This document shows, one piece after another, positions 42,157 to 50,749 of a stretch of 64,000 nucleotides of DNA (its first letter is position 1; every line of letters starts with the position of its first letter). Under the pieces are notes generated by a model that was not told the DNA's origin, searched no databases, and saw nothing but the letters and a program-made list of their open reading frames with translations. The DNA is from DRTC01 sp964521025. Lineage in GTDB: Bacteria; Cloacimonadota; Cloacimonadia; Cloacimonadales; TCS61. The stretch lies in NCBI GenBank assembly GCA_964521025.1, contig CAZFPK010000008.1, positions 1 to 64,000 of the forward strand. Reading direction: 5' to 3'. The position numbers were made by a program, and so were the translations under genes.

Positions 42157-43620
42157 ATGGCAAAGAAAATATCCATAGATCCAATTACAAGGTTGGAAGG
42201 TCATGGCAAAATCGAGATCTTCCTCGATGATTCCGGGAATGTCGAAAACGCTTATTTACAAGTTCCGGAATTAAAAGGTTTCGAGCAATTCTGTATTGGT
42301 AGACCCATCGAAGAATTAGCAAGAATTACTCCGCGAATCTGCGGTGTCTGCCCGACTACTCATCATTTATGTTCGACTAAAGCTCTCGATGCAGTTTATC
42401 ATGTTAAACCAACGGAAACAGCATTAAAATTGAGAAGATTGATGTATGATGCTTTTATGGCGGAAGACCATCTTCTGCATTTCTTTTTCCTGGGTGGACC
42501 CGATTTTGTAGTCGGTCCCACTGCTCCTGCCGGAGAAAGAAACATTTTAGGAGTTATCGGCAAAGTCGGTCTGGAAATCGGCAAAAAAGTTATCGACATC
42601 AGGAGAAGGTTAAGAAGTATTATTACTTACCTTGGCGGAAGAGTAATTCATCCTGTTAACGGCTTACCCGGCGGAGTTTCCAAAGGACTCGATGAAGACC
42701 AGCGAAAAGCCTTTCTCCAAATCGCTTATGATTCTGTAGAATTCGCTAAATTCACCCTTAAAGTGTTTGAAGATGTCGTCCTGAAAAATAAAACTTATGT
42801 CGATTTGATTGTGGGAGATATTTTCAAACATGAAACTAACTATATGGGATTGGTCGATGAAAATAACAAAGAAGACCTGTATGACGGGATGGTTCGAGTA
42901 GTTGATCCGGGTGGTAAAGAATTCGTTAAATTTGCAGCTAAAGATTACCTGGAACATATTTCCGAACATGTTGAACCGTGGAGTTATATGAAATTTCCCT
43001 TCCTGAAAAATATTGGCTGGAAAGGATTTGTCGATGGTGCAGATAGTGGAATTTATCGGGTAGCTCCTCTTGCCAGACTAAATGCAGCAGACGGCATGAA
43101 AACACCATTGGCTCAAGCAGAATATGAAAAAATGTTCGACACTTTAGGTGGGAAACCTGCTCATCATACTTTAGCTTTTCATTGGGCGCGACTGGTAGAA
43201 GTTATGTATGTCGCGGAAGAAATGCTGCAGCTTCTTTCCGATAAATCCATCACAAATCCTGATATCAGGAATCTTCCAACAGAAACACCTGATGAAGGTG
43301 TCGGCATTATCGAAGCTCCGAGAGGAACTCTTATTCATCATTACAAAACAGATGAAAATGGAATGACGACCGGCGTGAACCTGATTGTTGCTACGGTTGG
43401 AAATTCAGCGGCAATATCGATGTCAATTGCCAAAGCTGCAAAAAATCTTATTAAGAACGGTGAAGTTAATGACGGACTTCTCAATATGGTCGAAATGGCA
43501 TTCCGACCTTACGATCCGTGTTTAGCTTGTGCAACTCATACTCTCCCCGGTAAAATGCCGTTAATTGTCAATATTCATAGTCACGATAAAGAGATCATTA
43601 AATCTATCAAAAGAGACTAA
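42157..43620 (+). CDS. mvhA: F420-non-reducing type [NiFe] hydrogenase large subunit
   Basis: The 487-residue catalytic subunit has the L1 motif RICGVCPTTHH (C62, C65) and the L2 motif DPCLACATH (C455, C458, H461), the four NiFe ligands; all are cysteine, not selenocysteine. A 26-residue tail after H461 should be removed by the maturation protease encoded at 43917. The start has AAGGAGAATAG upstream. As group 3c it would use or produce H2 with electrons going to MvhG-MvhD-HdrA. Confidence 0.96.
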   Translation: MAKKISIDPITRLEGHGKIEIFLDDSGNVENAYLQVPELKGFEQFCIGRPIEELARITPRICGVCPTTHHLCSTKALDAVYHVKPTETALKLRRLMYDAFMAEDHLLHFFFLGGPDFVVGPTAPAGERNILGVIGKVGLEIGKKVIDIRRRLRSIITYLGGRVIHPVNGLPGGVSKGLDEDQRKAFLQIAYDSVEFAKFTLKVFEDVVLKNKTYVDLIVGDIFKHETNYMGLVDENNKEDLYDGMVRVVDPGGKEFVKFAAKDYLEHISEHVEPWSYMKFPFLKNIGWKGFVDGADSGIYRVAPLARLNAADGMKTPLAQAEYEKMFDTLGGKPAHHTLAFHWARLVEVMYVAEEMLQLLSDKSITNPDIRNLPTETPDEGVGIIEAPRGTLIHHYKTDENGMTTGVNLIVATVGNSAAISMSIAKAAKNLIKNGEVNDGLLNMVEMAFRPYDPCLACATHTLPGKMPLIVNIHSHDKEIIKSIKRD

Positions 43621-43681
43621 GATTGACATCGACTTGCTTGAAGTGCGAGCCGAGAACAATCTTATTTAATCTTTGAAACTT

Positions 43682-43723
43682 TCGAGTCGCATTTCATTCT
43701 GTGATTGTGACTCGATTTTTTTT
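43682..43723 (+). terminator. Intrinsic terminator after mvhA
   Basis: TCGAGTCGCA (43682-43691) and TGTGACTCGA (43706-43715, one G-U pair) form a 10-bp stem with a 14-base loop, followed by eight T residues. It lies 61 bp after the mvhA stop. Its arms are related to the GAGTC repeats at 1540-1566 and 27313-27414. Confidence 0.75.
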
Positions 43724-43826
43724 AACTCACCCCCTACCCCTCTTTTGAACCCTCTTTAGTTCTCCCTTTAGCAAAGGGAGATGAAATGGACTTTTTGAGA
43801 TTTTGAAAAAGAGAGGGGAGAATCTG
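43724..43826. repeat. CTCACCCC...GGGGAG composite palindromic element, copy 2
   Basis: AACTCACCCCCTACCCCTC at the left and AAAGAGAGGGGAGAATC at the right enclose the hairpin CTCCCTTT/AAAGGGAG (43762-43780). It has the same organisation as 39588-39692. It sits between mvhA and its protease gene. Confidence 0.7.
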
Positions 43827-43916
43827 ACTTTCAATTTATATTTCATCTTATAACTAATAATGGATTATGAGAGTTTGTGAAATGAATAATCTAATACTCT
43901 AATTGGAAAGGTTTCT

Positions 43917-44366
43917 ATGAAAACACTCATACTTGGTCTTGGAAACACAATTCTTTCCGATGACAGAGTTGGAATTAGGATAGCACAGGAAATAAAAAAA
44001 AAGTGTAAAAATATCGATATACTCGAAGCCAGTGCTGCCGGCTTCAGAGTTATCGATGAAATGATCGGTTACGAAAAACTGATCCTGATCGATTCCATCC
44101 AAACCGGAGAAGCAAAACCCGGAACTCTGCATAAATTTTCCTTGGACGATTTCAAAACAAGACATCATTCCCAACCGCATGATATCAGCCTTTTTGAAGC
44201 ATTCGACATTATCAAAAAACATGGTGACGAATTACCAACAATAATTGAAATTTATGCTGTCGAAGTTTTGGATACCGAAACTTTGTCGGAAAAATGTACT
44301 CCGGAAGTGGAAGATGCTGTTTCGAGAATTACACGGAGGATTATCGAGGAACAGGAAATAGATTGA
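43917..44366 (+). CDS. Hydrogenase maturation protease
   Basis: This 149-residue HyaD/HybD-family endopeptidase trims the C-terminal tail of the NiFe large subunit after nickel insertion. It shows GLGNTILSDDRVGIRIAQ at the N-terminus, with the acidic nickel-sensing residue, then LIDSIQTG and the HDISL histidine region. It is the expected partner of the mvhA tail. It has its own upstream gap of 296 bp with repeats and a terminator, so it is probably transcribed separately. Confidence 0.93.
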   Translation: MKTLILGLGNTILSDDRVGIRIAQEIKKKCKNIDILEASAAGFRVIDEMIGYEKLILIDSIQTGEAKPGTLHKFSLDDFKTRHHSQPHDISLFEAFDIIKKHGDELPTIIEIYAVEVLDTETLSEKCTPEVEDAVSRITRRIIEEQEID

Positions 44367-44520
44367 TTTTATAAAAAATACTTGCATCTATAAGCAAAAA
44401 AAAATTAGTTCCCGCACATATTCCAGGAATTTATTATTTTTTCGGATTAGAAATTCTTGTTGTTTTTTTGAAAAAAGCCAGGGAACATTTTAATCAAAAA
44501 GTTATATATTCGGAGGTTAA

Positions 44521-45693
44521 ATGAACATTCACGAGTATCAGGCAAAAGAGATACTGAAAGAATTCGGAGTAGCTGTTCAGGACGGCATTATGGTTGAAAA
44601 AGTCGATGATGCCAGACAGGCTGCAAAAAAAATAGGCGGAAAAAACTGGGTGATAAAAGCGCAAATCCATGCCGGAGGTAGAGGAAAGGGCGGCGGAGTA
44701 AAGTTTGCGAAAAATATCGATGAAGTCGAGGAAATTGTGAAAAATATGCTGGGTATGAAACTTGTTACTCATCAAACCGGACCCGCCGGAAAGATCGTAC
44801 AGAAGGTTTATATCGGAAATGCACTGGACATTGTGAAAGAATATTACCTGGGAATGGTTCTGGACAGAGCAAAAGAAATGCCGGTCATGATGGCTTCGAC
44901 CGAAGGCGGAGTGGAGATCGAGAAAGTGGCGGCAGAAACTCCCGAAAAGATCATCAAAACAGGGATCGATCCCTTAACGGGATTCCGGGGATATCATGCT
45001 CGGGAACTGGCTTTTGGTTTGAATCTTTCCAGAGAGCAAAGCAAAGATTTTTCCAGATTTGCCAGAGCATTGTACAATGCTTATATTTTTAATGATGCAA
45101 GTTTGGTCGAGATCAATCCCCTGATATTAACTTCGGAGAATAAATTTACGGCACTCGATGCGAAAATGGGATTCGATGATAATGCTCTTTATCGTCATCA
45201 AAATATAGCGGAAATGAGAGATTATAATGAAGAAGATCCCTCAGAGATGGAAGCAGCGGAATTCGGATTAAGTTATGTCAAACTCGACGGTAATGTCGGC
45301 TGTATGGTCAATGGTGCCGGGCTGGCAATGTCAACAATGGATATCATCAAGCTCGAAGGCGGATTTCCGGCAAATTTCCTCGATGTCGGCGGTAAAGCGA
45401 GTGCGAATACAGTTGCCGAAGGTTTTAAACTTATCCTCAAAGATCCGAATGTGAAAGCGATCCTCGTTAATATTTTCGGAGGGATCGTGCGCTGCGACCG
45501 GATCGCCAACGGCATCATCGAAGCAACCGGGAAAACAGATGTAAAAGTTCCGATAGTCGTTCGCCTGGACGGAACGAATGCAGCAGAAGCCGCTAAAATT
45601 CTCGAAGCATCATCACTCAAGAATATTATCACAGCATCCGATCTGTCAGACGCTGCCGGTAAAGCCGTTAAAGCTGCGAAAGGAGTGCAATAA
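44521..45693 (+). CDS. sucC: Succinyl-CoA synthetase (ADP/GDP-forming) beta subunit
   Basis: This 390-residue ATP-grasp subunit binds nucleotide and conducts the succinyl-CoA/succinate interconversion with SucD. Visible motifs are MNIHEYQAKEIL at the N-terminus, KAQIHAGGRGKGGGVKFA (about 46-63), LVEINPLI and the CoA-ligase part NIFGGIVRCDRIANGI near residue 325. Length is normal. GGAGG precedes the start. It connects the methylmalonyl-CoA pathway to the fumarate reductase step and can make ATP during propionate-type metabolism. Confidence 0.97.
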   Translation: MNIHEYQAKEILKEFGVAVQDGIMVEKVDDARQAAKKIGGKNWVIKAQIHAGGRGKGGGVKFAKNIDEVEEIVKNMLGMKLVTHQTGPAGKIVQKVYIGNALDIVKEYYLGMVLDRAKEMPVMMASTEGGVEIEKVAAETPEKIIKTGIDPLTGFRGYHARELAFGLNLSREQSKDFSRFARALYNAYIFNDASLVEINPLILTSENKFTALDAKMGFDDNALYRHQNIAEMRDYNEEDPSEMEAAEFGLSYVKLDGNVGCMVNGAGLAMSTMDIIKLEGGFPANFLDVGGKASANTVAEGFKLILKDPNVKAILVNIFGGIVRCDRIANGIIEATGKTDVKVPIVVRLDGTNAAEAAKILEASSLKNIITASDLSDAAGKAVKAAKGVQ

Positions 45694-46562
45694 TGAGTAT
45701 TTTAGTGAATAGATCTTCAAAAGTGATCGTGCAGGGATTTACTGGAAAAGAAGGAACTTTTCATGCGGAGCAGTGTCTTGCTTACGGAACGAACATTGTC
45801 GGAGGAGTTACTCCTAATAAAGGCGGACAAACTCATCTTGGAAAACCTGTTTTTAATACAGTTAAGGAAGCAGTTGCAGAAACCGGAGCAGATGTTTCTT
45901 TAATTCTCGTTCCTCCCGCATTTGCATCAGATGCAATTATGGAAGCAGCAGCCGGCGGGATCAAAATAATTGTCTGCATCACGGAAGGAATTCCTACGAT
46001 GGATGTTGTTATCGCTAAAAAATTCACGGATAAACATAATGTAACTTTGATCGGTCCGAACTGCCCTGGAATAATAACTTCGGAAGAAGCAAAGATCGGG
46101 ATCATGCCGGGATTTGTCTTCAAAAAAGGAAAAGTAGGTTTGATCTCCAAATCGGGAACTCTGACTTATGAAATGGCAAACCAGGTCGTGCTGGCAGGAT
46201 TGGGAATTTCGACGGCGATCGGGATCGGCGGAGATCCGATCATCGGCAGCACTTTTATCGACTTGCTGAAATTATTTGATGAAGATGCGGAAACAGAAGC
46301 GATAGTTATTATCGGTGAAATCGGCGGAGACCTGGAAATCCAGGCAGCAGATTTCATTAAAAAAAATATTTCCAAACCTGTGATTGCATTTATCGCCGGA
46401 GCAACTGCTCCCAAAGGTAAAAGAATGGGTCATGCCGGAGCGATAATTGCCGGCAGCAAAGGAACTGCTCAGGAAAAAATGGAAGCACTTTCCAAAGCAG
46501 GAGTTTATGTGGTCGATTCTCCGGCGGAAATCGGGATAAAAGTCAAAGAAGTGTTGGAATAA
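45693..46562 (+). CDS. sucD: Succinyl-CoA synthetase alpha subunit
   Basis: The 289-residue partner of SucC binds CoA (GFTGKEGTFHAEQ near the N-terminus) and carries the phosphohistidine in RMGHAGAIIAG at about residues 245-255. GPNCPGII and GGDPIIGSTF are also typical. Its start overlaps the sucC stop by one base (TAATG), so the two are translated together. The TPR gene follows after 25 bp. Confidence 0.97.
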   Translation: MSILVNRSSKVIVQGFTGKEGTFHAEQCLAYGTNIVGGVTPNKGGQTHLGKPVFNTVKEAVAETGADVSLILVPPAFASDAIMEAAAGGIKIIVCITEGIPTMDVVIAKKFTDKHNVTLIGPNCPGIITSEEAKIGIMPGFVFKKGKVGLISKSGTLTYEMANQVVLAGLGISTAIGIGGDPIIGSTFIDLLKLFDEDAETEAIVIIGEIGGDLEIQAADFIKKNISKPVIAFIAGATAPKGKRMGHAGAIIAGSKGTAQEKMEALSKAGVYVVDSPAEIGIKVKEVLE

Positions 46563-46587
46563 TTCCAAAAAGATAAAAGAGAATATA

Positions 46588-47415
46588 ATGGAAAAAATGG
46601 ATGAGATGTGCAAACTTGCAGAAGAATATAAAATGCAAGGTGAGATCATTAATGCTGCCAAAGAATATAAGAAAATATTGGAGATCGACCTGGGGAATAT
46701 AACAGCAAATATGAATTTAGCCGATATTTATTATATTCTGGGAGATATCGGGAACTCGATCAGGCAATATGAAAAGATAATTTCCCTGAAACCTAATTAT
46801 GATCTTGTTTTATACCGGCTTGGAGTTCTATATTACCGGGCTACAAAATTCTATAAAGCAATTTCTTATCTGGATCGCGTTTTGGAATCAGAACCGGATC
46901 TTTATATGGCTCATTACTGGAAAGGACTGTCTTTTTATCATCAGGGCAAGGTCAGGAAAAGTATCGAGTCATTCCAAAAATTACATGAAAAAGGGAATAA
47001 ATGCACGCTCGGATATTATCATATTGCGATTTCTTATAAAACGATCGGGAATTATAAAGAGGCGATCAAATATTTTCAGGAAATCCTCAAAGAAGATGCG
47101 AACATTGTATCCGTGAATTATCATCTCGGTCTTTCCTATCTCGGTCTTTCCAAAATAAAGGAAGCATTGCTTTGTTTTAAAAAAGTTCTCGAGATCGATA
47201 AAGATCATAAAGGTGCACAGGAAAAATTGTCCAGTCTGGTAAACGACCAGGAACTTTTATACTCATTCGGTATTGAAAGAGTAAAAAGCGAGGATAATAT
47301 CGATGAAATGATCTCCAATTATCATATTGGAGAAGCATACAAAGGTTTTTCTGCAATCGATAATGCATTCAAATATTTTAAGAAGAAAATTGGAAAAGAC
47401 ACGAAAAATAAATAA
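46588..47415 (+). CDS. TPR-repeat protein
   Basis: The 275-residue protein has about six tetratricopeptide repeats through residue 215 (repeated A/G-x-x-Y patterns such as GNSIRQYEKIISLKPN and YKEAIKYFQEILKED) and a 45-residue unrelated tail. There is no signal peptide or membrane segment, so it is a cytosolic scaffold. A clear paralogue lies at 58462, after isocitrate dehydrogenase; both share phrases such as YRLG/YRLA, DLYMAH/ELYMAH and KDHKGA/PKHKGA. It probably belongs to the sucCD transcript. The partner is unknown. Confidence 0.9.
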   Translation: MEKMDEMCKLAEEYKMQGEIINAAKEYKKILEIDLGNITANMNLADIYYILGDIGNSIRQYEKIISLKPNYDLVLYRLGVLYYRATKFYKAISYLDRVLESEPDLYMAHYWKGLSFYHQGKVRKSIESFQKLHEKGNKCTLGYYHIAISYKTIGNYKEAIKYFQEILKEDANIVSVNYHLGLSYLGLSKIKEALLCFKKVLEIDKDHKGAQEKLSSLVNDQELLYSFGIERVKSEDNIDEMISNYHIGEAYKGFSAIDNAFKYFKKKIGKDTKNK

Positions 47416-47427
47416 TGTCCAAAATCG

Positions 47428-47464
47428 ATAGGACAGAAGTTGTCTGAGACAGATGTTGTCCTAT
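47428..47464. repeat. ATAGGACA/TGTCCTAT hairpin
   Basis: Outer arms ATAGGACA (47428-47435) and TGTCCTAT (47457-47464) enclose an inner TGTCT/AGACA hairpin, just downstream of the TPR gene. No T run follows, so a role as an intrinsic terminator is unsure. Confidence 0.6.
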
Positions 47465-47495
47465 GGAATGAAGAGAGTCAGAGAGCGTGTTTACT

Positions 47496-47545
47496 TTCCG
47501 AAGCTTCTCACAAAGAAACTCTTACAAATAGGAATCGGAAAGTTT
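47496..47545 (+). repeat. AAGCTTCTC-AAATAGGA dispersed repeat, copy 2
   Basis: Second copy of the element at 18164-18212, sharing AAGCTTCTC, AAAGAAA, CAAATAGGA and AAAGTT in order. It lies in the gap between the TPR gene and the antitoxin relic. Confidence 0.65.
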
Positions 47546-47611
47546 TAGAACGCGAGTATTGATTGGGTGAGAATGTATAAATCGTGATCGATATAAAATG
47601 GAGGAACAAAG

Positions 47612-47877
47612 TTAAAACCAATTCAAACAAAAGCAATAAATGGTCATTTAAGTATTCCTTTTCATCTACCCAATAAAGGTATTTATGATGTGATCATAAC
47701 TTATGAAATACCCGAAGAAAAAAATAAATCTATTGAACTGTGTGGAATTTCAAAGATAAATTAAAAGGTTTAAAGATTAACTACGAATTAAAGAAAATGA
47801 GAGAAGAATTAAATCAGGAAATGGAAAAGAAGTTTTTTAAGAAATTGATTGTCCCCGAATTTCACAAATTACACTAA
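47612..47877 (+). pseudogene. Frameshifted relic of a type II antitoxin-like gene
   Basis: One frame reads KPIQTKAINGHLSIPFHLPN up to SIELCGISKIN and stops near 47764. The neighbouring frame continues as WNFKDKLKGLKINYELKKMR and ends EFHKLH at 47875-47877. Joined, they look like a small antitoxin: an N-terminal beta part and a C-terminal helix with a toxin-wrapping LKGLK...MREEL segment. There is no start codon where the GGAGG at 47600-47604 predicts one (TTA at 47612), and no toxin gene follows. I interpret it as a decayed toxin-antitoxin remnant. The rest of the 585-bp gap holds only repeats. Confidence 0.5.
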
Positions 47878-48000
47878 TTTTTATTTATCAATCAGTGTAA
47901 TTCTTGAATAATTTATGAATTTAAGTTTAGATGTTAATTAGAGAAAATGGTCAAAATCAATAACCCACTCCTTTAGGTGTGGGAATCAACAGGAGCAATA

Positions 48001-48846
48001 ATGCGTGAAATCGAAGTTAAAGAAATCATTCCAATCGTCAGGAAACTTTGTCTCGATGCGAGCATTTATATTGGAGACGATGTCGTAAAAAAATTGCAGG
48101 AATTCCAAAAAAAAGAAGAATCACCTATCGCTAAAGAGATCATTTCCATTATTTTTGAAAACCAGAAATTAGCGGTGGAAAAGAAAATGCCGCTTTGCCA
48201 GGATACGGGAGTTGCCGTTATCTTTGTCGAACTCGGTCAGGATGTGCACCTGGTTGGAGGAGATTTTTATGAAGCCATCGATGAAGGTGTGCGGCAAGGT
48301 TACAAAGACGGATATTTACGCAAATCGATGGTCGATGATCCGATCATCGAAAGGAAAAACACGAAGGATAATACTCCGGCATTAATTTACCTGGATCTTG
48401 TTCCGGGAGATAAGATCAAGATCACACTTGCTGCTAAAGGCGGCGGTTCGGAAAATATGAGTGAAGTCAAGATGATGAAAGCGGCGGATGGGATCGAAGG
48501 AGTAAAAGATTTTGTTGTGGATAGAGTTCGCAGATCAGGCGGAAACCCCTGTCCTCCCATCATTGTCGGAGTCGGTCTGGGAGGAAATTTCGAGCAAAGT
48601 GCGTTACTCGCCAAAAAATCCCTGCTCCGCTCTCTCGATGAAGAAAATCCTGATCCCAAATGGGCAGAAGTGGAAGCGGAGATTCTCGAAAGGATCAATA
48701 AACTGGGAATCGGTCCGCAGGGATTGGGCGGAAGAACGACAGCGATTGCAGTCAATATTCTTCATAAACCGTGTCATATTGCTTCCATGCCGGTTGCTGT
48801 GAATATTCAATGTCATGTGCATCGGCATAAAAGTGCGGTTATTTAA
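48001..48846 (+). CDS. Fumarate hydratase class I, alpha subunit
   Basis: This 281-residue iron-sulfur subunit hydrates fumarate to malate together with the next gene. It shows PLCQDTGVAVIFVELG at about 56-71, GGSENMSEVKMM and GGNPCPPIIVGVGLGG, supplying the cluster cysteines, and a C-terminal QGLGGRTTA region. The frame extends upstream, but the ATG at 48001 has AGGAG at 47991-47995 and is the natural start. This two-subunit, oxygen-sensitive form is usual in anaerobes. Confidence 0.95.
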   Translation: MREIEVKEIIPIVRKLCLDASIYIGDDVVKKLQEFQKKEESPIAKEIISIIFENQKLAVEKKMPLCQDTGVAVIFVELGQDVHLVGGDFYEAIDEGVRQGYKDGYLRKSMVDDPIIERKNTKDNTPALIYLDLVPGDKIKITLAAKGGGSENMSEVKMMKAADGIEGVKDFVVDRVRRSGGNPCPPIIVGVGLGGNFEQSALLAKKSLLRSLDEENPDPKWAEVEAEILERINKLGIGPQGLGGRTTAIAVNILHKPCHIASMPVAVNIQCHVHRHKSAVI

Positions 48847-49014
48847 GGAGAAAATTATTAACAGCGAATTCATCCCGATAAATAAAATTACTAAAATTAC
48901 TTATAAAGATTTTTTATATCTATCTATCGGAACAAGAAACTAACAATTACGAACATTATGAATTTGCTGATGGTTTTTCGTCGTGATTATAAAATAATCT
49001 ATAAAGGATAAATT

Positions 49015-49572
49015 ATGGCAAAAGAAAAAAAATTACAAACTCCTCTCAAAAATAAAGATTTGGAAGATTTACATATCGGAGATAAAGTATTGCTCAGCGG
49101 CACGATCTATACAGCTCGTGATGCTGCTCATAAAAGATTGGTTGACTTAATAACAGCCGGAAAAGAATTACCATTCGATCTTAAAGGACAGATCATTTAT
49201 TTTGTTGGACCTGCTCCTGCCAGAGAGGGAATGCCTATCGGTTCTGCCGGTCCGACAACAAGTTACCGCATGGATCCTTATTCACCTGTCTTGCTGGATA
49301 ACGGTCTCAAAGGGATGATAGGTAAAGGTCCGAGAAGTAAAGAAGTGATCGCTTCCATGACCAGAAATAAAGGGGTTTATTTTGCTGCGATCGGGGGAGC
49401 GGCAGTTGTGATGGCTCAATCCATCAAAGCAGCAAAAATTATTGCTTATGAAGACCTGGGTACCGAAGCGATCAGGGAAATGAAAGTTGAGAATTTGCCT
49501 TGTATCGTAGCTAATGACATTTACGGCAATGATCTTTTTGATGAGGGAGTGAAGGAATATAAAAAGGAATGA
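49015..49572 (+). CDS. Fumarate hydratase class I, beta subunit
   Basis: This 185-residue swivelling-domain subunit matches the C-terminal part of single-chain class I fumarases and the FumB-like beta chains. Visible motifs are DLHIGDKVLLSGTIYTARDAA, GPAPAREGMPIGSAGPTTS and GKGPRSKEVI. It follows the alpha gene after 168 bp; this gap is AT-rich and carries no gene. It should form the active heteromer with the alpha subunit. Confidence 0.94.
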   Translation: MAKEKKLQTPLKNKDLEDLHIGDKVLLSGTIYTARDAAHKRLVDLITAGKELPFDLKGQIIYFVGPAPAREGMPIGSAGPTTSYRMDPYSPVLLDNGLKGMIGKGPRSKEVIASMTRNKGVYFAAIGGAAVVMAQSIKAAKIIAYEDLGTEAIREMKVENLPCIVANDIYGNDLFDEGVKEYKKE

Positions 49573-49581
49573 TGAATGGTG

Positions 49582-49666
49582 TAGTCTGGAACCTTTAGTC
49601 CGGCTTTTGACGGATTGTTCCGATAATAAAAATGAATAATGAATAATGAATAATGATTGATGATTG
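49582..49666. repeat. Palindrome relative plus ATGAATA tandem repeat
   Basis: GTGTAGTCTGGAAC ... GTTCCGA at about 49582-49624 is a longer relative of the 23-base repeat at 17695 and 61811. Immediately after it, at 49632-49666, are five 7-base units: ATGAATA three times, then ATGATTG twice. The remaining 150 bp up to the malate dehydrogenase start show no gene. Confidence 0.6.
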
Positions 49667-49816
49667 TTGATTTTTGAATGTTGAAGAAAAAAATGATGAT
49701 TATCGATTTCAGATTTCAGAAGAAGCTCCAATCGTTTTTATCCTCAACAATCAGCAATCCATAGTTGTTGTTCATCAATCGCAAATCGTAAGCAAAAATC
49801 AAATAAGGAGGAATGA

Positions 49817-50740
49817 ATGGAAAAAGTATCGATTATCGGTAGTGGAAATGTGGGTGTTGCTGCCGCTTTTTATCTCGCGGAAAAAGGCGTGGCTAACATT
49901 CTGCTGATCGACAAATTAGAAGGAAAAGCCGAGGGAAGCGCTCTCGATCTTTCGGAGGCTTCTCCCCTGCGAGGTTATAATATCAAGATCGAGGGATCAT
50001 CTGATATTAAAAAAATTAAGGGTTCCAAAGTTGTAGTGATCACAGCAGGAAAGGTCAGGAAACCGAATACTCTGCGACTCGAATTACTGGAGGAGAATGT
50101 CAAAGTTATCGATCCGATCATCGAGGATATCAAAAAATATGCACCTAACGCGATAATCATCGTTTTAACTGAACCGGTAACAGCGATGACATACTATACC
50201 TGGAAAAAATCAGGTTTTGACAGGATGAAAGTTCTCGGAGTCGCCGGTAAATTAGATGTAACCAGAGTTTGTGAATTTGTATGCGAGGAACTTGGTGTAA
50301 CTCCGGTTGAAGTTAGTGCTCTCGTTCTCGGAGGTCACCATAAATTTATGGTTATTCCTCCTGAATTCATCAGGGTTTGTGGAATTCCGATCACGGAATT
50401 ATTACCTGCGGATAGAATAAAGGAGATAATTGCCAAAGCAAGGGAAGCAGGTACGGAAATTCTTTCTTTATTGAAAAGACAAACTTCGATGTATTCTCCG
50501 GGTGCTGCCATTGCCGAAACCGTAGGTGCTATCTTGAATGATACAAAAGCAATAATTTGTGTTCCTACCTGTCTCGAAGGAGAATATGGTTTTAAGAATA
50601 ATTGTCTCGATGTCCCTGTGCAATTGGGTAAAAATGGAATTGAAAAGATCATTGAACTTGAATTATCACTGTCTATCCGGGAACAGCTGCAAACATCGGC
50701 AAAAGTGATCAGCAAAACTATCGAATCATTGGGAATATAG
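49817..50740 (+). CDS. Malate dehydrogenase-like protein with altered active-site residues
   Basis: This 307-residue member of the lactate/malate dehydrogenase family has the NAD motif IGSGNVGVAAAFYLAEKG, and the two substrate-loop arginines are present (VRKPNTLR). The active-site Asp/Arg pair (KLDVTR) and His (GGHH) remain. The conserved Asn of TNPLD is changed (LTEPVT), the GGHGD motif reads GGHHK, and the loop PGMSR reads PNTLR. Activity on malate is therefore doubtful or changed. It lies 9 bp before a fully canonical paralogue, with GGAGGA before each start. It may be a partner subunit or have a different 2-hydroxyacid substrate. Confidence 0.8.
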   Translation: MEKVSIIGSGNVGVAAAFYLAEKGVANILLIDKLEGKAEGSALDLSEASPLRGYNIKIEGSSDIKKIKGSKVVVITAGKVRKPNTLRLELLEENVKVIDPIIEDIKKYAPNAIIIVLTEPVTAMTYYTWKKSGFDRMKVLGVAGKLDVTRVCEFVCEELGVTPVEVSALVLGGHHKFMVIPPEFIRVCGIPITELLPADRIKEIIAKAREAGTEILSLLKRQTSMYSPGAAIAETVGAILNDTKAIICVPTCLEGEYGFKNNCLDVPVQLGKNGIEKIIELELSLSIREQLQTSAKVISKTIESLGI

Positions 50741-50749
50741 GAGGAAATC

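Noticed and set aside
42157..43620. Possible selenocysteine in the hydrogenase large subunit
   Set aside because: Prompted by the Sec HdrA, I checked the L1 and L2 motifs: all four ligands are encoded as cysteine and no in-frame TGA is present.
39588..43826. CRISPR array suggested by repeated palindromes
   Set aside because: Repeats are not evenly spaced, occur as single copies between genes, and no cas gene is present.
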